From: Corynebacterium sp.
Lineage (GTDB): Bacteria; Actinomycetota; Actinomycetes; Mycobacteriales; Mycobacteriaceae
NCBI RefSeq assembly: GCF_030152825.1
Contig: NZ_JASLIP010000043.1
Location: 1 to 24,493 of the forward strand
Length of the DNA: 24,493 nt
Reading direction: 5' to 3'
Shown: positions 22,847 to 24,493 of the stretch, in pieces
How positions within the stretch are numbered: position 1 is the first letter of the stretch
Layout of the letters: every line of letters starts with the position of its first letter
The notes under the pieces: generated by a model
What the model saw: only the letters and a program-made list of their open reading frames with translations
Told to the model about the DNA's origin: nothing
The model's database searches: none
Program-made: the position numbers and the translations under genes

Positions 22847-24310
22847 TTACTCCCCGGTGTACTTGGAGTGGTGGTGCATCTCGTTCCACTCGCGGACCTT
22901 CTTGCGCTCGCGGCCCTCGGCCTCGCCGAGTTCGCGCTCGTGCTTATCCAGGGCGTACCAGCCCTCCCAGTCGGTCCAGGAGATGTTCTTGGAGCGCAGC
23001 AGCTCCTCAACACTCTCCAGCTCCGGCTTGGCCGGCTGGAAGCCGATGCCCTTTGCGATGTCGGTCAGGAGGTTATCGACGGCCTCGTTGGCGTCACCCT
23101 TGGTGTTACCGATCAGGCCGACGGGGCCGCGGCGGATCCAGCCGGTGGCGTACACGCCCGGCAGGGTCTCGCGCTTCTCCGCCTCCGGGTCAGCGCTGCC
23201 CGGCACGCCCGCGATGCCGTCCGCGGTGGGGCCTTCGGCGAGGACGCGGCCGCCGACGTTCGGCAGGACGTTCTCCTTCTCGTCCCACGGCAGGTCGGCC
23301 TGCTGGTCGGACTTGTAGCCGACGGTGCGGTAGACCGCGCTGACCGGCCACTCGCGGGTCTCGCCGGTGGTGGAGACGGAGCCGTCGCCGTTGAGCTTCG
23401 TGCGCTCGGTGACCAGGGCGGTGACATTGCCCTCAGCGTCCGTCTTGATCTCCTTCGGAGACTCGAAGAAGTGGATGTAGACGCGGTGCGGCTCCTCGCC
23501 CGGGTCGGCGATGGCGTACTGCTCCAGCAGGGAGCAGACCATGTCGGTGATCTTGGAGCCGCGGCGGGCCTCCTCGGAGGCGGCGTCGTACTGGATGTCC
23601 TCCGGGTCGACGATGACCTGGATGTTGTCGGAGTAGCTGAGCTCCTTCAGCTCCAGTGGGGTGAACTTCGCCTGGGCGGGGCCGCGACGGCCGAAGAGGT
23701 GGACCTCCTTGGCCTTGTTCTTCTTCAGGGACTCGTAGACGTTGTCCGGGATTTCGGTGGTGAGCAGCTCGTCGCCGGTCTTCGCGATGACGCGCGCGAC
23801 GTCGAGGCCGACGTTGCCCACGCCGATGACGGCGACGGACTCGGCGTCCAGGTTCCAGTCCTCGGAGAACTTCGGGTTGGCGTCGTAGAAGCCGACGAAC
23901 TCAGCGCCACCGTGGGAGGCTTCTGCGCCCGGCAGGTTGAGGTCGCGGTCCTTGGTCGCGCCGGTGGCGTAGATGACGGAGTCGTAGTGCTGCTTGAGTT
24001 CCTCGAGGGTGACATCCTCGCCGATGTTGACGTTGCCGAACAGGCGGATCTGCGGCTGGTCGAGGACGCGGTGCAGGGAGCGGATAATGCCCTTGATACG
24101 GGGGTGGTCGGGTGCGACGCCGTAGCGGATGAGCCCGAATGGGGCTGGCATGCGCTCGAAGATGTCCACGCTCACGCCGTCGAAGGCGACGTCTCCGCTA
24201 GCCTCCGGGATGGTGGCCTTGGCGAGGGCGTTGGATGCATAAATGCCGGCTGGGCCGGATCCGATGACCGCGATGCGGAGCGGACGAGTGGTCTTTGCTG
24301 CGTCTGACAC
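22847..24310 (-). CDS. fprA: Ferredoxin/adrenodoxin-NADP reductase (FprA type)
   Basis: A 487-residue cytosolic FAD enzyme of the adrenodoxin-reductase type, passing electrons between NADPH and ferredoxin. The FAD-binding GSGPAG is at 17-22, MPAPFGLIRYGVAPDHPRIK at 54-73, the NADP-binding GVGNVG at 163-168, and ATGWIRRGPVGLIGNTKGDA near the C-terminus, followed by an Arg/Glu-rich tail of about 50 residues. The start is GTG, and an in-frame stop lies nine bases upstream, so no earlier start is possible. There is no ribosome binding site. A perfect McbR box inside the promoter points to a role in sulfur assimilation, as for C. glutamicum fpr2, which lies with the sulfite-reductase gene cysI. 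No cys genes follow here; one could lie beyond the window. Confidence 0.93.
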   Translation of the reverse strand: MSDAAKTTRPLRIAVIGSGPAGIYASNALAKATIPEASGDVAFDGVSVDIFERMPAPFGLIRYGVAPDHPRIKGIIRSLHRVLDQPQIRLFGNVNIGEDVTLEELKQHYDSVIYATGATKDRDLNLPGAEASHGGAEFVGFYDANPKFSEDWNLDAESVAVIGVGNVGLDVARVIAKTGDELLTTEIPDNVYESLKKNKAKEVHLFGRRGPAQAKFTPLELKELSYSDNIQVIVDPEDIQYDAASEEARRGSKITDMVCSLLEQYAIADPGEEPHRVYIHFFESPKEIKTDAEGNVTALVTERTKLNGDGSVSTTGETREWPVSAVYRTVGYKSDQQADLPWDEKENVLPNVGGRVLAEGPTADGIAGVPGSADPEAEKRETLPGVYATGWIRRGPVGLIGNTKGDANEAVDNLLTDIAKGIGFQPAKPELESVEELLRSKNISWTDWEGWYALDKHERELGEAEGRERKKVREWNEMHHHSKYTGE

Positions 24311-24316
24311 TTTTAT

Positions 24317-24409
24317 TCAGGGTCCAATCGTTGGTTCTAAGTGCATATTCTTCACCCACCAAGCTAATCCCACCGTGAGGGGATTGCGAGATTCTGGGGG
24401 GTGGATCAC
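24317..24409 (-). other. Candidate leaderless upstream ORF before fprA
   Basis: A GTG six bases after the fprA -10 box opens a frame of 30 codons that ends at TGA six bases before the fprA GTG, in the same frame. If translated as a leaderless ORF, it could deliver ribosomes to fprA, which lacks a ribosome binding site. The predicted peptide has no cysteine run and no similarity I know. This is speculative. Confidence 0.2.
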
Positions 24410-24414
24410 AACAG

Positions 24415-24444
24415 AGTGTAGACAGCATTGTCTAGTTAACGCAA
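24415..24444 (-). promoter_or_regulatory. fprA promoter
   Basis: Read on the minus strand, TTGCGT (24444-24439) and TACACT (24420-24415) are separated by 18 bases, a good corynebacterial promoter. The McbR operator fills the spacer and touches the -10. The leader to the GTG is about 100 bases. Confidence 0.65.
24419..24434. promoter_or_regulatory. Perfect McbR operator at fprA
   Basis: TAGAC-AGCATT-GTCTA is an exact match to the McbR consensus TAGAC-N6-GTCTA. It sits between the -35 and -10 boxes of the fprA promoter, so binding should block transcription. It could also control a divergent gene beyond the window's right edge. Confidence 0.85.
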
Positions 24445-24493
24445 TTGGCTTTGCTGAAATTGCTTGCAACCTGGCGCCTCGGCGGTTTAGTGT

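Noticed and set aside
22751..24307. 518-codon open frame on the plus strand opposite fprA
   Set aside because: The product is Leu/Val/Gly/Asp-rich with no motifs, whereas the opposite strand has full FAD and NADP motifs.
24198..24428. 76-codon frame with an early Cys-Cys pair upstream of fprA, as a possible Cys-responsive leader peptide
   Set aside because: Its ATG lies upstream of the -10 box, inside the McbR operator, so it would not be in the transcript.

Overview
The window reads as chromosome of a high-GC Corynebacterium. The evidence is the fba/DUF3151/purA neighbourhood familiar from that genus, adrenodoxin-reductase-type FprA, MetE of actinobacterial type, two copies of the corynebacterial McbR operator (TAGAC-N6-GTCTA), and many genes whose -10 box lies only 6-8 bases before the start codon (leaderless mRNAs). 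The species cannot be named from sequence alone. No rRNA, tRNA, CRISPR array, insertion sequence or phage gene was seen, so this is core-genome-like DNA with some accessory metabolism.

Layout. 1-3071 (+): class II aldolase fba, a DUF3151 protein and a FUSC-family membrane protein. 3084-3962 (-): a diacylglycerol-kinase-fold protein that has lost its catalytic glycine motif. 4064-7232 (+): a GltS-like symporter, purA and a small unknown protein overlapping purA. 7233-7657: a lower-GC stretch without a recognisable gene. 7705-10741 (-): YibE/F membrane protein followed by a choline/carnitine O-acyltransferase, an apparent operon. 10865-13770 (+): nucleoside hydrolase and a secreted TAP-like serine peptidase. 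13774-13868: large convergent hairpin/terminator. 13873-16155 (-): metE, preceded by a long structured leader and an McbR box. 16611-19169 (+): a complete ECF-type uptake transporter (S, T and an unusual fused double ATPase). 19205-19660 (-): Tat-exported Rieske lipoprotein. 19824-22098 (+): purT and trhO. 22106-24310 (-): an ElaA-like acetyltransferase and ferredoxin-NADP reductase, the latter with a perfect McbR box inside its promoter.

How the parts fit. Two loci (metE and fprA) carry operators for the methionine/cysteine repressor McbR, so both are likely de-repressed when S-adenosylhomocysteine signals methionine shortage: MetE makes methionine and the reductase may feed electrons to sulfite reduction. 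The ECF transporter divergent from metE may import a compound of the same pathway, but its substrate is not shown by sequence. purA and purT belong to purine synthesis and the nucleoside hydrolase to salvage. The most unusual items are the ECF ATPase, whose two domains are degenerate in complementary ways so that only one composite ATP site should remain, and the metE leader RNA, which folds into two large hairpins and matches no riboswitch class I recognise.
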